The position numbers and the translations under genes are program-made. A stretch of 7,504 nucleotides of DNA, taken from assembly GCA_003864535.1 (NCBI GenBank), contig BHEQ01000095.1, forward strand, positions 1 to 7,504, written 5' to 3'. The DNA comes from Gammaproteobacteria bacterium (GTDB taxonomy: Bacteria; Pseudomonadota; Gammaproteobacteria; Cardiobacteriales; Wohlfahrtiimonadaceae). The first letter of the stretch is position 1; every line of letters starts with the position of its first letter. Below are positions 6,010 to 7,504 of the stretch, piece by piece. The notes beneath the pieces were generated by a model. The model worked only from the letters and a program-made list of their open reading frames with translations, did not search any database and had not been told where the DNA came from.

Positions 6010-7377
6010 ATGAATCAATTATTATCAATTAAAGAAAAAATAGCGTATGGATTAGGTGATACAGCCAGTAATTTAGTCTGGCAAACGGCGATGATTTTTT
6101 TAGCATATTTTTATACAGATGTGTATGGATTATCTCCTGGAGTCATGGGGACAATGTTTCTGCTTTTGCGATGCATGGATGCCATAACAGACCCAATGAT
6201 GGGTGCGCTTTGTGATCGAACCAGAAGCAAGCATGGGCAATTTAGACCGTATCTTTTATGGTGTGCAATTCCATTTGGTGTTGCATGTGCGATTACATTT
6301 TATACGCCTAATTTAGGAAGTACAGGCAAAATTATTTATGCCTTTGTAACCTACGGTATTTTAACCTTGTTATACACCGCAATTAATGTACCATATTGTG
6401 CGATGGCAAGCTCTTTAACAGCGAATTCGCAAGAACGAACTTCTTTACAATCTTATCGTTTTGCACTCTCAACGATGGGTGGCTTAATCATTGCATTACT
6501 TGCTTTACCTCTAGTGAAATTAATTGGGGGGGAGGATGATCTTGGTAAAGTTATCAATCCTCAAAATGGATATTTCGGAGCGATGATAATTATGGGCGCT
6601 TTAGCAATTATTTTATTTTTAGTATGTTTTAAAAATACAAAAGAGCGGATCGAGCTGCCTGTATCTTCAAGTGGAATTAAAGAAGACATAAAAGTGTTAT
6701 TTAAAAACCAGCAATGGCGAATTATTTTTATTGCCAATATCATTTTATTGCTTGCGGTTGTTATGCGTGGAACTGTGATGATGTACTATATTGACCGTGT
6801 TTTAAATCGCCACGAACTGGCTACTTATTTTATTGCTGGGGGCATGATTGCGGCGATTATTGGCGCTATTATTACTGCGCCTTTATTTGGCAAATTAGAT
6901 AAAGTAAAAACATATAAAGCAATTATTTTTGTGAGTTTGATCATTTTTATAGGCTCATTTTTTATTCCAAAAGAGTGGTTTATGCTAGCTCTATGCGTAC
7001 ATTTAGTCGTGAGTTTAATTCAAATGATGTCAACTCCTTTATTGTGGAGCATGATGTCTGATGTTGTTGATTATGAGAAAGCAGTCAGTGGCAAGCAATT
7101 AGGTGGGCTTGTTTTTGCGAGTGTTTTATTTGCAATAAAATTTGGATTGGCATTAGGTGGCGCAGTTGTTGGCTGGAGCTTGGCGATAGCAGGTTATGAT
7201 GCAAATCTAACAGTCCAACCAGATAATGTTATTGCGTTAATTAATATGTTATTTACGATAATTCCAGGGCTGCTGTTTATTCCATTGATTCTTGTTATGA
7301 ATAATTATGGTTTAAATAATGAGAAGCTTGAGAGCATTTCATTGGCATTAAAGGAAAAACGTTTATTGGCTAAATAA
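6010..7377 (+). CDS. GPH-family sugar:cation symporter, likely xylose/xyloside transporter
   Basis: This is an inner-membrane symporter of the glycoside-pentoside-hexuronide family (MFS fold, MelB/XylP/YagG/YicJ type), with 455 residues from the ATG at 6010. The N-terminus SIKEKIAYGLGDTASN closely follows E. coli YagG. MDAITDPMMG (56-65) carries D57 and D61, equivalent to the MelB cation/sugar aspartates D55 and D59. The cytoplasmic loop CDRTRSKHGQFRP (68-80), NVPYCAM (126-132) and SDVVDYE (350-356) with GKQLGGLVFA (361-370) are family hallmarks. About twelve hydrophobic segments are visible. N126 replaces MelB D124, as in YagG and YicJ. Its place after xylA suggests xylose, a xyloside or xylo-oligosaccharide as substrate, but the sequence alone does not settle this. 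A G7 run at 6526-6532 encodes GGE in a loop. No glycosidase gene follows within the window. Confidence 0.9.
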   Translation: MNQLLSIKEKIAYGLGDTASNLVWQTAMIFLAYFYTDVYGLSPGVMGTMFLLLRCMDAITDPMMGALCDRTRSKHGQFRPYLLWCAIPFGVACAITFYTPNLGSTGKIIYAFVTYGILTLLYTAINVPYCAMASSLTANSQERTSLQSYRFALSTMGGLIIALLALPLVKLIGGEDDLGKVINPQNGYFGAMIIMGALAIILFLVCFKNTKERIELPVSSSGIKEDIKVLFKNQQWRIIFIANIILLLAVVMRGTVMMYYIDRVLNRHELATYFIAGGMIAAIIGAIITAPLFGKLDKVKTYKAIIFVSLIIFIGSFFIPKEWFMLALCVHLVVSLIQMMSTPLLWSMMSDVVDYEKAVSGKQLGGLVFASVLFAIKFGLALGGAVVGWSLAIAGYDANLTVQPDNVIALINMLFTIIPGLLFIPLILVMNNYGLNNEKLESISLALKEKRLLAK

Positions 7378-7399
7378 TCAAATCAAGAGAGCTTTTAGG

Positions 7400-7416
7400 G
7401 GCTTGCGGTTTTATTA
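7400..7416 (+). repeat. 17-bp imperfect direct repeat, right copy
   Basis: GGCTTGCGGTTTTATTA lies 23 bp past the symporter stop codon and matches 5874-5890 at 15 of 17 positions. Unlike the left copy, it is not followed by a matching inverted arm within the window. Confidence 0.45.
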
Positions 7417-7428
7417 GCACACTGCTAG

Positions 7429-7464
7429 GGGGATTTAGGGAATATATTCTTCTAAATCCTCTTT
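7429..7464 (+). terminator. Probable terminator hairpin after the symporter gene
   Basis: GGGGATTTAGGG (7429-7440) pairs with TTCTAAATCCTC (7450-7461) over 12 positions, three of them G-U, around a 9-base loop. Only TTT follows directly, so the U-tract is short. Position, 51 bp past the stop codon, and stem strength support termination of the symporter transcript, with moderate confidence. Past it, to 7504, only AT-rich sequence is seen. Confidence 0.45.
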
Positions 7465-7504
7465 AAATCAATAATATTAAGTAGTTAGTGTTTTTTAATT
7501 TTTA

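Noticed and set aside
6561..6743. Minus-strand open frame of 60 codons
   Set aside because: It is antisense to the symporter membrane core, with no ribosome site.
1..7504. Mobile elements, CRISPR arrays, tRNA or rRNA genes
   Set aside because: No transposase or integrase coding, no regular spacer-repeat array and no cloverleaf or rRNA sequence was seen.

Overview
This is a chromosomal stretch from an AT-rich bacterium, most likely a gammaproteobacterium. XylA aligns residue for residue with the Escherichia coli enzyme through all its metal ligands, and LivH, LivM and LivG resemble their E. coli counterparts over their whole visible lengths. The family or genus cannot be named from the sequence alone. 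I see no tRNA, rRNA, transposase, integrase, phage gene or CRISPR array.

Layout. The left half (1-3883) reads leftward: cysK (cysteine synthase), a 146-bp gap, then livH, livM and livG of a branched-chain amino acid ABC importer. livG runs off the left edge. The liv genes are tightly packed: livH and livM are 9 bp apart, with the livM ribosome binding site starting in the livH stop codon, and livM and livG overlap by 4 bp as ATGA. The right half (4382-7377) reads rightward: xylA (xylose isomerase), a 308-bp gap with two hairpin regions, then a sugar symporter of the glycoside-pentoside-hexuronide (GPH) family. The two halves are separated by a 498-bp AT-rich divergent control region.

How the genes work together. 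The symporter probably brings in a pentose or pentoside, and XylA isomerises xylose to xylulose. The usual next gene, xylB (xylulokinase), is not in the window. Likewise the liv membrane and ATPase genes lack the periplasmic binding protein gene (livJ/livK) that precedes livH in E. coli; cysK occupies that place. cysK makes cysteine from O-acetylserine and sulfide and has no obvious functional link to the importer.

The protein genes are well-known families and nothing here amounts to a clearly new system. The parts worth a second look are non-coding: a three-tier hairpin directly before livH that contains a possible 7-codon leader ORF, a nested 54-bp palindrome before the symporter gene, a 17-bp imperfect direct repeat on either side of that gene, and phased repeats upstream of a good cysK promoter candidate.
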